Of a stretch of 64,000 nucleotides of DNA, positions 1 to 9,413 are shown in pieces (positions within the stretch are counted from its first letter, which is position 1; each line of letters begins with the position of its first letter). A model generated the notes under the pieces. The model saw only the letters and a program-made list of their open reading frames with translations. It had not been told where the DNA came from and searched no databases. The stretch lies in NCBI GenBank assembly GCA_016872605.1, contig VGZI01000008.1, positions 1 through 64,000 of the forward strand, given 5' to 3'. Made by a program: the position numbers and the translations under genes. This DNA comes from Planctomycetota bacterium. Lineage in GTDB: Bacteria; Planctomycetota; Planctomycetia; Gemmatales; Gemmataceae.

Positions 1-1
1 G

Positions 2-400
2 CGTACAGATTTCGATGAGGAAGAAGAGCGCACCGACGAGGAAGAAGGCGACGAAGACGAAGACGAAGACGAAGACGAAGACGAAGGGGACGAGGAAGGC
101 GAACCAGGGGAGGCCGAAGGCGAGGACGGCGAGGAAGGGCCAGACGAGGAAGAAGCTCCCAAAAAGAAAAAGAAAAAGGTCAAGGAGAAGCCCAAGCCGA
201 AACGCACCCGCGTCGCCAAGGTGACGCGCATGCGCGTCGTCTGGGGCGTGTTCAACAACTCGCATCAAAAGGTCGCCGAGTACGAATATCCCAAACGTGA
301 CGAGGCCGACGCCCATGCGGCTCGCCTGACCGCTGAAAAGAAGTCGACCCATTTCGTCCAGCCGGTGAAAGAGCCAATCGAAGAGAAGAAGGAGAAGTAA
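2..400 (+). CDS. Acidic low-complexity protein, C-terminal part (5' end outside window)
   Basis: An open frame enters from the left edge and ends at TAA 398-400. The first about 55 residues are almost entirely Glu and Asp, including alternating Asp-Glu runs. A short Lys-rich stretch follows, then a folded-looking tail of about 65 residues containing VWGVFNNSHQKVAEYEYPKR and ending EEKKEK. The length of the missing N-terminus is unknown and I do not recognise the family. A Met-initiated Lys/Arg-rich frame over the same bases (15-224) is a shadow of the GA-rich repeat. A palindrome follows the stop directly. Confidence 0.7.
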   Translation, partial: RTDFDEEEERTDEEEGDEDEDEDEDEDEGDEEGEPGEAEGEDGEEGPDEEEAPKKKKKKVKEKPKPKRTRVAKVTRMRVVWGVFNNSHQKVAEYEYPKRDEADAHAARLTAEKKSTHFVQPVKEPIEEKKEK

Positions 401-409
401 CCCTTCTGC

Positions 410-459
410 GCCTGAAGCGTAAGCGAAGGCGATTCCAGTTCTTCGCATACGCTTCAGGC
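410..459. repeat. Palindromic intergenic element
   Basis: Arms 411-428 and 441-458 are near-perfect reverse complements (cctgaagcgtaagcgaag against cttcgcatacgcttcagg), separated by a 12-base loop. It fills the gap between the acidic protein and the rhodanese gene and belongs to the CGYWAGCGAAG-type repeats seen elsewhere in the window. It could act as a terminator or spacer, but there is no T-run. Confidence 0.7.
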
Positions 460-477
460 TCTGACGGATCTGTCACC

Positions 478-804
478 ATGGCTCAGGAAATCACGCCGCG
501 CGATTTGGCGAAGCTGATCGAGAACGGCCTCGTGGTGCGCTTGATCGATGTACGCCAGGCTTGGGAAAGCAAGCTGGCCGGTTTGCCCGAAAGCACGTTG
601 ATTCCGCTCGGCGAGTTGGCGGCTCGCGCGGGTGAAATCGCTGTCAATTCAGACATCCTCACGGTCGTTTACTGCCATCATGGGGTGCGCAGCCAATCGG
701 CCGCCGAGTATCTGCGGCGACTCGGTCACGTCAACATTCGTTCTCTCGCCGGGGGAATCGACGCCTGGTCCTGCGAAGTCGATCCGGCCATTCCACGCTA
801 TTGA
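478..804 (+). CDS. Single-domain rhodanese-like sulfurtransferase
   Basis: This 108-residue cytoplasmic protein is one rhodanese domain with no signal peptide. It has the N-terminal LIDVRQAWE strand, the active-site loop CHHGVRS with the presumed catalytic Cys near residue 67, and the C-terminal LAGGIDAWSCEVD signature. Such GlpE/PspE-like proteins transfer sulfane sulfur through a Cys persulfide; the physiological acceptor cannot be told from the sequence. The length is normal for the family. The ATG at 478 lies just after the upstream palindrome. Confidence 0.92.
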   Translation: MAQEITPRDLAKLIENGLVVRLIDVRQAWESKLAGLPESTLIPLGELAARAGEIAVNSDILTVVYCHHGVRSQSAAEYLRRLGHVNIRSLAGGIDAWSCEVDPAIPRY

Positions 805-1036
805 CGCCTCTTTCAAGGCCCGAACTGCTTTCCTGATCGGTAAAGTCTGCGCCGCTTCCAGGCAACCCTGCCGTTTCCCACCCACCGCTGAAGGAAGCGC
901 TTTCGAAGAAGCGCTCATCGGTCCTTTTTTGACCTGCCAGCAACCATTTTCGCGCCGCCAACCGCGGGTGGTCGCAAGTCAATTGCCGATCATTGGGCAG
1001 TGACATTCGAACCCGCGGGTACGGAAGGGGGCTTGG

Positions 1037-1348
1037 ATGGAAAGTTATACCATTCGCTATGTGGAGAATGACGGAGACACGGTCTGTCCAAGGTGCGGAA
1101 AGTGTACCGTCCCTCACTGCGGGCTTGGGTTGTTCAGCGACGAGGACGAGGAGCCGATCTGCCGGCGTTGCGGCGCCGAATGCGCGCCGGCTATGATCGC
1201 GCTCTTGGATTTGGCGTTCACTGCCGAGCGCGTCGGAAAAAGCTGCCATCGCCTTCTGACACCGCCGATGGAATCCTTGCTCGACCTGGCGCATGCGGCC
1301 GAGAAATACAGCCATAGCAAGGCCGCACAGCGTGGAGCACGATTGTAA
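1037..1348 (+). CDS. Small protein with paired CxxC zinc-ribbon motifs
   Basis: The 103-residue product has CPRCGKC near residue 17, C at about 28, and CRRCGAEC near residue 43, which fits one or two structural zinc sites. A helical C-terminal half follows. The start is supported by a purine-rich ribosome site (aagggggcttgg) just upstream of ATG 1037. No catalytic motif is visible and I do not recognise the family; a nucleic-acid or protein-binding role would be a guess. Confidence 0.6.
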   Translation: MESYTIRYVENDGDTVCPRCGKCTVPHCGLGLFSDEDEEPICRRCGAECAPAMIALLDLAFTAERVGKSCHRLLTPPMESLLDLAHAAEKYSHSKAAQRGARL

Positions 1349-1393
1349 CCTGATACGATGCCGAACAATCGATGAAAACACGCCCCCCCGTCC

Positions 1394-3019
1394 CTACGGC
1401 GACGCCAGTCGCCAGGGATGCTTCTTTCGATCGCGCGGCTGAGCGTAAACAACGACGCGTGCCGATTCGACGGCCACGTTTTCCGGCCAAGTGTAAACGA
1501 CCTTCGCTTCTGACCCAAGTACCCCATCCTGCCGACTTGCGTCGATGATTGGATCGCGCGAACGGGTCGTGACGACATAGCACGTTGGCGTTACGCCGGC
1601 TGGAACGACGGGCTCGGCTCCTTCCAAAAGCAGTAAGCCTGAGAAAAAATGCGACCAGGCGTGATCGTCTTCCACGTGATCGCCGGTTTTGAGATGGTCC
1701 GCCAGCCACAACCCGGCGGCGTGGTTGCCCGCGCGATTGCCGTGCAGCCGCTGTGTCGTCTTCGGCAGGCCGATCGCGACGACGATTGCGAACATTACGC
1801 CAAACCACAACGACGTCGATAGGAGCCAAGGCGTTGCCGCCGCAACGTCGTCAGGAGCAGCGTCGTTGCTGCGTACGCGCTGCAAAATCAATTTCGATGT
1901 CTCCCAGACACCAGCCACGGCAAGGTAACATGCAAGCAGGACCAAAATCATTACATGGCGGTCCGACACATAACCGGCGATCATCGCGAGGCGCATCAGA
2001 ATCGCGGCCACAATGCCCTGATATGCCAGTAGTCCCCAGAAACCCGGTTGCTGGCGAAGCGTCGGAAACCAAATGAACAGGCCCAAAACAGCAGGGATGC
2101 TTGCGAAGTAATGCAGCCCTTGGTTGAGCTCCGCGCCGATCGCCCAGGCGCAGCGAACGAGCCGCAGTCCCTCCGGACCCGTCTTCGGCACGGTGGCGGC
2201 GAAAAGTTGCTGCGGCGGCTGATCGCGCTGCTCCGCGGCGGTCGTCATGCCGCTCATTTCGCGAGCCGCGGGCTTGTTCGTCAGTTGGCCGGTGGTGAGG
2301 ACGTAGATCGACCCGACCGCCGCCGCCGACAGCGCCGCTGCGGCGCCGCAGGTCAAGAAGTGCTGCCAGGGGCAGCGCCAGGACGGTACGATCTGCATCG
2401 TCGTCAACACGATGGCGAATGCCCCGATCACAAGGGCGCCTTCGGGACGCGTCAGATACGCCAAGCCCGTGAACAATCCACACAGGGCGCCTTGCGCAAT
2501 GGTCCGATCACGAAGCGCCTGCACCATGTGCAAGAGCGCTGTCACGGTCAGCAGCAGATAAACAGGCTCCGATATGCCGTCGGAGAGATGCTGACCGCTG
2601 ACGGGAAGATACTGAAAAAGGAGCGCGCCGAAAAAACTCACCACGCGATCGAAGAACTGCCGCCCCAACCAATACATTGGCACAAGCAACACGAGCGACG
2701 CAACGAGATTGACGAGCTGCGTGCACAGTGCCATATTCTCCGGCGTCGTCGCTCCTTCGATCGCACGCACCGGTACCGATACCAGGCACACGAGCAGCGG
2801 ATAGCCTGGATGTTGATGATTGCTCGTGAGCGCTTCCTTCCAGCCTTGTTTCTCGAACTGCAGTGCATAGCGAACGTAGCCGATGCTGTCGCGCGCGGTA
2901 ACCTCGGTATTGTGAATCAGCCAGAGGCGTAAGGGCAGCACCAGGGCAAAGAGAAGTGCGATGAGCAACCAGTCATGGCTGTTGTTCGGCGATTCTTCGA
3001 GTGTGTTCGTGTCCGTCAT
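1394..3019 (-). CDS. GT39/ArnT-like membrane glycosyltransferase
   Basis: A 541-residue polytopic membrane protein. TM1 is at about residues 16-34 (LLIALLFALVLPLRLWLI) and is followed by the acidic ARDSIGYVRYALQ loop, which corresponds to the catalytic Asp loop of GT-C fold enzymes in the PMT/ArnT (GT39) group. Eight to eleven more hydrophobic segments follow, then a soluble C-terminal part. Family members transfer sugars from a polyprenyl phosphate donor on the outer face of the inner membrane. Donor and acceptor here are unknown. Start at ATG 3019 is the only good in-frame choice before TM1. Confidence 0.82.
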   Translation of the reverse strand: MTDTNTLEESPNNSHDWLLIALLFALVLPLRLWLIHNTEVTARDSIGYVRYALQFEKQGWKEALTSNHQHPGYPLLVCLVSVPVRAIEGATTPENMALCTQLVNLVASLVLLVPMYWLGRQFFDRVVSFFGALLFQYLPVSGQHLSDGISEPVYLLLTVTALLHMVQALRDRTIAQGALCGLFTGLAYLTRPEGALVIGAFAIVLTTMQIVPSWRCPWQHFLTCGAAAALSAAAVGSIYVLTTGQLTNKPAAREMSGMTTAAEQRDQPPQQLFAATVPKTGPEGLRLVRCAWAIGAELNQGLHYFASIPAVLGLFIWFPTLRQQPGFWGLLAYQGIVAAILMRLAMIAGYVSDRHVMILVLLACYLAVAGVWETSKLILQRVRSNDAAPDDVAAATPWLLSTSLWFGVMFAIVVAIGLPKTTQRLHGNRAGNHAAGLWLADHLKTGDHVEDDHAWSHFFSGLLLLEGAEPVVPAGVTPTCYVVTTRSRDPIIDASRQDGVLGSEAKVVYTWPENVAVESARVVVYAQPRDRKKHPWRLASP

Positions 3020-3124
3020 AAGCGACGCCTTCCATGGTTTGTCGTCATGCGCGCGAAGATGCTCAGGTCGATGGTGCGGGCGATATCGTAGCGCTTTTCG
3101 GATCGCCGGTCAAGTTCAGAAGCG

Positions 3125-3187
3125 TCCGAGCCGGAGCGCTAGCGAAGGGGGCCGATAATCGGCCATTCGCTTGCGCTCCGGCTCGGA
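3125..3187. repeat. Palindromic element with CCGGAGCGCTAGCGAA arms
   Basis: Arms 3125-3146 and 3166-3187 are 22-base near-perfect inverted copies around an inner palindrome (ggccgataatcggcc). It lies between the glycosyltransferase start and the end of the secreted protein gene. A half copy of the same arm closes the small membrane protein gene near 7143-7166. Confidence 0.8.
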
Positions 3188-3209
3188 GCCTGGGGGAAGA
3201 TTGAAAAGA

Positions 3210-3833
3210 TCAGTTGGCTTTCTTGCGGTCGACGATCTTTCCTGTCTTGATGTCGAACGTGAAGGCCATGCGATCCAGCGTGACGATCTCCACAATTTTG
3301 CGGTCGTCGTCGAAACGCTTGTCTTTCCACCACATAAAGTGCGACACGCTCATCGGCAGCTTCGTGGCATCGCCAACGAGTTCCCCGATCGTGTGGTGCG
3401 CGACCGGCTTGCCGTTGGCGAAGAACGATACGGCTTCTTGGCCCAAGTCCTTCTTCGAAGGGGCGCGGTCCTTTTCGCGGAATTTTCCGGAGAGCAGAGG
3501 CCATTCGCCGTGCCTCACCAGGTGCACGCCGTCGGACGAGACATCGACGTCGAAGCGAAACCAGTCGACGGTCCAGAGCGGATCCTTTGACCCGTCGTTC
3601 TTGTAGAGGCCCCCCTTTTGATAACGATCGCGCAGTGCCTTGATCTTGGCACGCGATTCCGGCTGATAGAATCGGATCTCCTCCTCGGCGGTCCACGGCG
3701 AGATCATCACAAAGATGTATTTGCCGTTGGCGACCATCGTCGTATACGTCAACGGCGGCGCCGGCTTATCGGCATGCGCCGGGCTGCCGATGCAGACAAT
3801 CGAGGCGACAGTAAGGCACGCAAAAAGCCGCAT
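3210..3833 (-). CDS. Secreted protein of unknown function
   Basis: Starting at ATG 3833 gives 207 residues beginning with a classic Sec signal (MRLFACLTVASIVCIGSPAHA, cleavage after AHA). An upstream in-frame ATG at 3863 would add ten residues before the signal and is less likely. The mature part is soluble, with WFRFDVDVSSDGVHLVRHG and a C-terminal FDIKTGKIVDRKK that looks like a beta-rich reporter of a parameter-dependent property. No family recognised. Confidence 0.7.
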   Translation of the reverse strand: MRLFACLTVASIVCIGSPAHADKPAPPLTYTTMVANGKYIFVMISPWTAEEEIRFYQPESRAKIKALRDRYQKGGLYKNDGSKDPLWTVDWFRFDVDVSSDGVHLVRHGEWPLLSGKFREKDRAPSKKDLGQEAVSFFANGKPVAHHTIGELVGDATKLPMSVSHFMWWKDKRFDDDRKIVEIVTLDRMAFTFDIKTGKIVDRKKAN

Positions 3834-3928
3834 GATTGAGCCTCCCAAGAATGACCGAGACATGTTACGATAGTAGCATTCCGTTGAACGGTTGCACTAT
3901 TTACTAGACGAAGTCACTGGACGCCACG

Positions 3929-4348
3929 ATGTTGGAAATCTCGCCGACCATCCAAATTCCTGATGACGAATTCGTCTGGTCGTTTGCCCGATCGGGCGGC
4001 CCGGGCGGACAGAACGTCAACAAGGTCGCGTCCAAGGCGGTGCTGCGTTGGCCCGTCGCGGCGAGTTCAGTATTACCGACCGACGTGAAGGCACGGCTGG
4101 CGGATCAGCAAAAACGGTTCTTCACGCAAGCGGGCGAGCTTCTCATCGTCTCACAGCGCCATCGAGACCAAGAGCGAAATCGCCAGGACTGCCTCGAAAA
4201 ATTGCGGTCGATGATTCTGCAAGCCTTGGTGGTTCCGAAGGTTCGCAAAAAATCGCGGCCGTCGCGCGGTTCCAAGCGCCGACGTCTGGAGGGAAAACGC
4301 CATCGCGCCGGAATCAAGGAACAACGCCGCCGACCGATCGACGAATAG
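3929..4348 (+). CDS. arfB: ArfB-like peptidyl-tRNA hydrolase (ribosome rescue)
   Basis: The 139-residue protein carries the GGQ catalytic loop in RSGGPGGQNVNKV (residues about 22-34), followed by the RF-1 domain core. A basic C-terminal tail rich in Lys and Arg (KKSRPSRGSKRRRLEGKRHR) is the part that, in ArfB/YaeJ, enters the empty mRNA channel. It releases nascent chains from stalled ribosomes. Length and architecture match ArfB rather than full RF1/RF2. The gene is convergent with mutS2, 15 bases apart. Confidence 0.9.
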   Translation: MLEISPTIQIPDDEFVWSFARSGGPGGQNVNKVASKAVLRWPVAASSVLPTDVKARLADQQKRFFTQAGELLIVSQRHRDQERNRQDCLEKLRSMILQALVVPKVRKKSRPSRGSKRRRLEGKRHRAGIKEQRRRPIDE

Positions 4349-4363
4349 CCAGGCGAGCCGAGT

Positions 4364-6286
4364 TCATTCCTCCGCCTTTCGCTCCGGAAACACCTCGTCG
4401 AACGTCACTTCCCATTGCCCTAGCCCAAGGCTGACGACCACGGTGCCGCGTTTGGCGTCAACGCGCACGATTCGACCCTGTTTGTCGTACTTGGGCACCC
4501 ACACCGTGTCGCCCGGTTTCAACGCGTCACGCCACTCGCGCATCGCTTTCGCCTCGCGTTCTAGCCGTTCCAGTTCGGCCAGCTTGCGGGCGTACTCCTC
4601 TCGCTCCTTCTGCGCTTCGTGCTGCGCCTGCAGCGCGTCGGCGCGTGCTTTTTCCGTCTCCTCTCGCTGTTCTTGAAGGTTCACGAGGTTTGCGCCGCCG
4701 CGTTGACGACGCTTCAAGTATTTGTGCGCTCGCTTCAGCAAATCGCGCGGCAACCGGAGACGCCGAGCTATCTTCAGCGCATTCGACATGCCGAACTGCC
4801 CAATGTGCAAGCGATATGTCGGCTGCAACGTCTGTACGTCGAACTCGACAGCCGCATTCTCGGCTCGATCATTATGAAACGCGTACGTCTTGAGATCGCC
4901 CAGGTGCGTCGTGACCATGGCCCGGCAACCGATCATGTCCAGCTCGTCAAGAATGGCGCGCCCGAGCGCGGCGCCCTCGACGGGATCGGTGCCGGCGCCG
5001 AGCTCGTCGAGCAATACCAGACTCCTGGCGTCGGCGGTTTGCAAGATATGAGCGATGCGTGACATGTGCGAGCTGAAAGTGCTGAGCGATTGTTCCAAGC
5101 TTTGCTCGTCGCCGATGTCGGCAAGAATGTGAGAGAAGACCGGCACGTTGCTCCCCTGCCCCGCGGGAATGTGCATGCCGGCCTGTGCCATCATGCACAA
5201 GAGCCCGGTCGTTTTCAGCGTGACGGTTTTCCCCCCCGTGTTGGGTCCGGTGATGATCAGCAGATTGAACGGCTGACCAAGGCGAACTTCAATAGGAACG
5301 ACCAGCCGTTGAGCCGCGGGTGGCGTCGCACCGTCGGGCGACTCGCGAAACAACTGCTCCAGGAGCGGATGCCGGGCGTCGCGTAGCCAGAGCCGGCCGT
5401 CCGTGTTGATATCGGGACAAGTCAAATTGAACTCACGCGCATAGCGCGCTTTGGCAGCGACGTAATCGAGCTTGGCCATGGCGTCGATGGCGTTTGCCAG
5501 CGGACGAGCGACTTTGCCGACCTCGGCGGTCAGCTTGCGCAGGATCTTCTTGGTTTCGCGATCCTCGTCGCTCTTCAGCACGACGCGCTCGGCGCTCAGG
5601 TGCGCGATCTCGGCCGGTTCAACGTATACCGTCTCACCTGTGCTGCTGGTGCGATGAATGACGCCGGTCAACTTGTGCCGGTAGTTGATCGCAACCGGCA
5701 GTACATAATGATCGCCGCTGACCGTGGCGTTCGGAAAGCGGAGTATCTTACGCAACTCCGGATCGCGCAAGAGATGCTTGATGCGTGACTGGACTTTCTC
5801 GTCCAAATCGGCAATTTTCTGCCGGACCGCCGCCAGCTCCGGACTGGCCATATCGAGCACGTGGCCGCGCGAATCGATGCTGCCGGCGATCGACTTGGCG
5901 ACCAGGCCGAGGTCTTCGATCGGCGTCGTCAGGGAAATGAGGCCTTGATGCAACTCGCTGAGGCGCATGCGCCAGCGATACATGTGTCCCGTACACGTGA
6001 GGACGGCGGCGACATCGAGGAGCTGATCGGACGTCAACATCGCCCCTATCGCCGCGCGGCGTGCCAGCAGACGAACGTCGCGCAGGCCGGCGAACGGAGG
6101 CGTCTGGCCTTGGCCGAGTACATCGACCATCTCGCGCACCAACGCAAGCTCGGCGCGAATGCCGTCCGCGTCGGTGCTCGGCTCGGCTTGCGACGCCAGG
6201 TCCTTGCCAAGCGTCGAAAACGCGTACCGGCCGACAAGTTCGCGGATCTTGTGGAACTCCAGAAGTTCGAGCGTGTGAGCGTCCAT
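4364..6286 (-). CDS. mutS2: MutS2-family ATPase without Smr domain
   Basis: 640 residues with the MutS2 core and clamp region, Walker A GPNTGGKT at residues 347-354, Walker B LVLLDELGAGTDP near 425, and a charged coiled coil at about 545-610. The C-terminus is a short KOW-like segment (GDTVWVPKYDKQGRIVRVD). Canonical MutS2 is about 780 residues and ends in a nuclease Smr domain; here the frame stops right after the KOW-like part, so Smr is absent. MutS2 acts on branched DNA and on collided ribosomes. Without Smr it could split ribosomes or bind DNA but not cut. Confidence 0.9.
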   Translation of the reverse strand: MDAHTLELLEFHKIRELVGRYAFSTLGKDLASQAEPSTDADGIRAELALVREMVDVLGQGQTPPFAGLRDVRLLARRAAIGAMLTSDQLLDVAAVLTCTGHMYRWRMRLSELHQGLISLTTPIEDLGLVAKSIAGSIDSRGHVLDMASPELAAVRQKIADLDEKVQSRIKHLLRDPELRKILRFPNATVSGDHYVLPVAINYRHKLTGVIHRTSSTGETVYVEPAEIAHLSAERVVLKSDEDRETKKILRKLTAEVGKVARPLANAIDAMAKLDYVAAKARYAREFNLTCPDINTDGRLWLRDARHPLLEQLFRESPDGATPPAAQRLVVPIEVRLGQPFNLLIITGPNTGGKTVTLKTTGLLCMMAQAGMHIPAGQGSNVPVFSHILADIGDEQSLEQSLSTFSSHMSRIAHILQTADARSLVLLDELGAGTDPVEGAALGRAILDELDMIGCRAMVTTHLGDLKTYAFHNDRAENAAVEFDVQTLQPTYRLHIGQFGMSNALKIARRLRLPRDLLKRAHKYLKRRQRGGANLVNLQEQREETEKARADALQAQHEAQKEREEYARKLAELERLEREAKAMREWRDALKPGDTVWVPKYDKQGRIVRVDAKRGTVVVSLGLGQWEVTFDEVFPERKAEE

Positions 6287-6298
6287 TACATTTTCTTG

Positions 6299-6835
6299 CT
6301 ATCCTGGCTGCGGATCGAGTGCCAATACGCCAGCTAAGAGCAACATGCGGCGAAACGGGTTCGCGTCAATTGCCGGTGCCAGCGAAAACTCGGTCGCCGC
6401 GCCAACTCTTCTGCCAAACGTCGCGAGCGGTCGTTTGTTCGTATCGACAATACAGCAGCCCCCGCTTGCATCGTCGTCGAGATAACCAAGAATCACCTGA
6501 TCCGACGTGACAAGGCTCTTCGGGTAGACGCTGCCGATGTGGCGATCCTCCGCGTCTTGCACATCCCAGATGTGCAGCGTCGTCCAGGATCGCGCCACGC
6601 TTATCACGTGCGAGGCATCCTCCGTCTCGTAGACATCCAGGCGAATCTTGTGGGGCCAAAGGAACCAGAGCAAAGCCGGCACATCCTGGTAACGCACGAA
6701 ACCGAGCGGGCGGTCCGCGGCGTCGGCGATCGAGCGAATCCACGCCTCGCCGTCGGCCAACGTCGTCCGCGTCCACGGATGGATCAAGAGTGACGGCTGT
6801 GCGAGCATTACTGCGTTGTAAAGCCTGGTTAACAC
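6299..6835 (-). CDS. Possible scramblase/LURP-one-like (tubby-fold) protein
   Basis: 178 residues with no signal peptide. The pattern of a glycine-anchored beta hairpin (DRHIGSVYP), a short self-description strand ([16 protein letters not shown]) and a final helix [20 protein letters not shown] resembles the tubby-like barrel with its central helix found in phospholipid scramblase and LURP-one proteins. The resemblance is weak and I do not claim a function. It lies 12 bases upstream of mutS2 on the same strand, so the two are probably cotranscribed. Confidence 0.5.
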   Translation of the reverse strand: MLTRLYNAVMLAQPSLLIHPWTRTTLADGEAWIRSIADAADRPLGFVRYQDVPALLWFLWPHKIRLDVYETEDASHVISVARSWTTLHIWDVQDAEDRHIGSVYPKSLVTSDQVILGYLDDDASGGCCIVDTNKRPLATFGRRVGAATEFSLAPAIDANPFRRMLLLAGVLALDPQPG

Positions 6836-6991
6836 TCAGCGCTGCTCTGGCGCGATGCCAGCGCGAAACGCAAACGGCGAGCGCCACGCTCAGAGATTTT
6901 ACGGAGTCGCCGGTTTGCGTGCCCTTGTTTGCTGAGCTACATTTTGAGTACGGAACAAGAAAGAGGCCCCCGTCCAAAGAGTATTCCCACA

Positions 6992-7168
6992 ATGAGTGTG
7001 TTTGTCTGTGCCGCGTCGGCTCTGTCCGTCGCCATCCTCTTCTATTCCTGGCGCTCGTATGCCGAGACGGTCCAGGTCAACGACAAGAAGATGCGCGAAC
7101 GCGTGACCTTCATGCTATGGACGGCCGCCAACAATCCACCAGAGCCTGGAGCGTTAGCGAAGAGTTGA
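6992..7168 (+). CDS. Small single-pass membrane protein ending in a repeat-derived tail
   Basis: From ATG 6992 the product is 58 residues: an N-terminal membrane segment ([18 protein letters not shown]) followed by a short charged tail. An in-frame start at 6929 would add an unlikely hydrophilic leader. The last residues, PEPGALAKS, are encoded by a half copy of the CCGGAGCGYTAGCGAAG repeat, so the repeat may have replaced the original stop. It precedes hisF. Function unknown. Confidence 0.55.
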   Translation: MSVFVCAASALSVAILFYSWRSYAETVQVNDKKMRERVTFMLWTAANNPPEPGALAKS

Positions 7169-7206
7169 GCGTTGACTTGGCAAGTCCCGCGCGCCGCGGT
7201 AAACTG

Positions 7207-8007
7207 ATGGCATCGCCTGAGGGCCATCGCGTGCTTGCCAAACGGATCATCCCATGCCTCGACGTCGACCGGGGTCGGGTCGTCAAGGGAATCAATTTTC
7301 TCAACCTGCGCGATGCCGGCGACCCCGTTGAGGTGGCTCGCCGCTACGAGGAGGACGGAGCCGACGAGCTTGTTTTTCTTGACATCAGCGCCAGCCACGA
7401 GGGCCGAGCGATCATGCTCGATGTTGTGCGCCGCGTTTCCGAAGAAATATTCATGCCCTTCACGGTCGGCGGCGGGATTCGCACGATCGACGACGCCATT
7501 CGTCTCATCCAGGCCGGCGCCGAGAAAGTCAGCATCAACTCCGCCGCCGTCCGCAATCCCGATCTTGTTTCTCAGGTCGCTCAAAAATTCGGGCGCTGCG
7601 CCACGGTCGTCAACATCGATCCGCGCCGCGTGCACAATAATGGCCGAGTGATTTGGGAGGTGCACGTCAACGGCGGTCGCGTGCCGACCGGTCTGGAAGC
7701 AGTCGCCTGGGCCAAGCGCGTCGAAGAACTCGGCGCCGGCGAGATCGTCTTGACTTCCATGGACGCCGACGGCACGAAAGCAGGCTACGACATCGAGATG
7801 ACCCGCGCCGTCGCCGAGGCCGTCACGATTCCCGTCGTCGCCAGCGGCGGCGCCGGTTCGCCCGAGCATCTTTACCGCGCCTTCATTGATGCTAAAGCCG
7901 ACGCGGCTTTGGCGGCCAGCATTTTCCACTACAATGAGTATGGCATCCGCGCCACCAAGAAGTATCTCCACGAACGCGGTGTGCCCGTGCGATTGACGGA
8001 GGATTGA
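7207..8007 (+). CDS. hisF: Imidazole glycerol phosphate synthase cyclase subunit HisF
   Basis: HisF makes IGP and AICAR from PRFAR with ammonia supplied by HisH. The 266-residue barrel has [19 protein letters not shown] at the N-terminus (catalytic Asp in CLDVD), FTVGGGIRT, the second catalytic Asp in [12 protein letters not shown] and the phosphate loop [12 protein letters not shown]. The open frame runs upstream to 6790, but ATG 7207 gives the normal N-terminus. No hisH or other his gene lies nearby. The stop at 8005-8007 is three bases from the pilT ATG. Confidence 0.96.
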   Translation: MASPEGHRVLAKRIIPCLDVDRGRVVKGINFLNLRDAGDPVEVARRYEEDGADELVFLDISASHEGRAIMLDVVRRVSEEIFMPFTVGGGIRTIDDAIRLIQAGAEKVSINSAAVRNPDLVSQVAQKFGRCATVVNIDPRRVHNNGRVIWEVHVNGGRVPTGLEAVAWAKRVEELGAGEIVLTSMDADGTKAGYDIEMTRAVAEAVTIPVVASGGAGSPEHLYRAFIDAKADAALAASIFHYNEYGIRATKKYLHERGVPVRLTED

Positions 8008-8009
8008 TA

Positions 8010-9221
8010 ATGTCCGCCCCCGAAGCAGTCAAAGAAGCACCCCCGGCCGCCCCCGAAGACAAGGCCAACGGCGACCTCGTCAAGCTTCCCGATGACGCCA
8101 TGCCGGACTTGAAGGCGCCCGCCGAGATCAAGAAGGAGCCCGAAGTCAACAAGCTCTTTCGCATGGTCATGAAGCTGCAAGCGTCCGACTTGCACCTGAA
8201 GGTCGGTCAACCGCCGATGATGCGCCTGCGCGGCGACATCCGCCGAACCGAAATGCGGCCGCTTACGCAAGAAGACATGGAGCGGCTTCTTTATCCGGTG
8301 CTCAACGCCAAACAGCGCAAGATTCTCGATGATGAAGGCGGCGTCGACTTCTCTTACGTCGTCGGCGCCGATGAGTGCCGCTTTCGCGTCAGCCTCTTCA
8401 AACAGCGCGGCCGGCTCTCGCTCGTCTCACGTCGCGTCAATAACTCCATCCCCAGCTTCGACAAGCTCGGTCTGCCTCCCATCATCGAAAAGCTCTGCAA
8501 ATTTCCGGAAGGCCTTGTCATCCTCGCCGGCGTCACTGGTTCCGGAAAAAGCACTACGATCGCGTCGATGCTCGATTACATCAACGGCACGGAACCGTTG
8601 CACATTTTGACGATCGAGGACCCGATCGAGTTCGTCTTCACCGACCGCATGTCGTACATCAATCAGCGCGAGATCGGCCTCGATTCGCGCGACTGGCACA
8701 AGGCATTGAAAGACGCCGTCCGTCAGGACCCCGACGTTATCCTCATCGGCGAGTTGCGCGATATTGAAACGTTCGAAGCCGCCGTGCACGCGGCCGAGAC
8801 GGGCCACCTGGTGTTCGGCACGATCCATGCATCGAGCGCCGGCACGACGATCAACCGTATCCTCGACCTCTTCCCGCCCAACAAGCACGGCGCCATCCGT
8901 CAGGCGCTCGCCAACAACCTCAAGGCCGTCGTCGCCCAAAAGCTCATCAAGGGGCTGAAAGCGGGGCGCGTGCCAACCAATGAGATCATGATCGTCAACT
9001 CCATGATCCGCAAGCTGATCAGCGAAGGCCAGGACGGAAAGATCCCCGATGCCATCCGCATCGGCATCCAGGAAGGCATGGTCGATTTCAACGAAAACTT
9101 GAAGCAGCTGTGCGATCGCGGTGACATCGATAAGGCCACCGCTCTCGAATTCTCGCCCAACCCCGATCAGCTGAAGATGATCCTCAAGGGCATCAAGGTT
9201 GCCACGCCGGGTATTTTGTAA
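8010..9221 (+). CDS. pilT: PilT-like type IV pilus retraction ATPase
   Basis: 403 residues. A Pro/Ala-rich leader of about 45 residues precedes the PAS-like N-domain. The ATPase has Walker A GVTGSGKS at about 174-181, the Asp box ILTIEDPIEF, Walker B VILIGELRD and the His box ETGHLVFGTIH. These are hallmarks of PilT-type hexamers that depolymerise pili. ATG 8010 is preceded by ggagga at 7998-8003. No other pilus genes are in the window. The neighbouring hisF is probably cotranscribed without functional meaning. Confidence 0.92.
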   Translation: MSAPEAVKEAPPAAPEDKANGDLVKLPDDAMPDLKAPAEIKKEPEVNKLFRMVMKLQASDLHLKVGQPPMMRLRGDIRRTEMRPLTQEDMERLLYPVLNAKQRKILDDEGGVDFSYVVGADECRFRVSLFKQRGRLSLVSRRVNNSIPSFDKLGLPPIIEKLCKFPEGLVILAGVTGSGKSTTIASMLDYINGTEPLHILTIEDPIEFVFTDRMSYINQREIGLDSRDWHKALKDAVRQDPDVILIGELRDIETFEAAVHAAETGHLVFGTIHASSAGTTINRILDLFPPNKHGAIRQALANNLKAVVAQKLIKGLKAGRVPTNEIMIVNSMIRKLISEGQDGKIPDAIRIGIQEGMVDFNENLKQLCDRGDIDKATALEFSPNPDQLKMILKGIKVATPGIL

Positions 9222-9413
9222 GCACCCGCGAGAAAACTGAGCATGCGTACTTCATCGGCATGCTTCACGCCGAGGACAATCGCGCCGGCGCGCCGTCCAA
9301 ATAAAATGACGCACCGTGTTGGAATTGCCCGGGCGGGCCACATTACCGTGGCCGGCATCGGCACACCGACACCAGCGAAGCGCCCTTTGCGTGTCGCCTC
9401 TTCTGGAATCGAC

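Noticed and set aside
15-224. A very basic protein at the left edge, like a histone-type tail.
   Set aside because: It is the frame-shifted reading of an Asp/Glu-rich coding repeat that continues to a natural stop at 400.
870-940. Hairpin agcgctttcgaagaagcgct with a T-run as terminator of the rhodanese gene.
   Set aside because: The T-run starts nine bases after the stem and the stem is short, so support is too weak to list.
6790-7206. N-terminal extension of HisF by 139 residues.
   Set aside because: HisF has a fixed N-terminus at [16 protein letters not shown]; the extension overlaps another small gene and is not conserved-looking.
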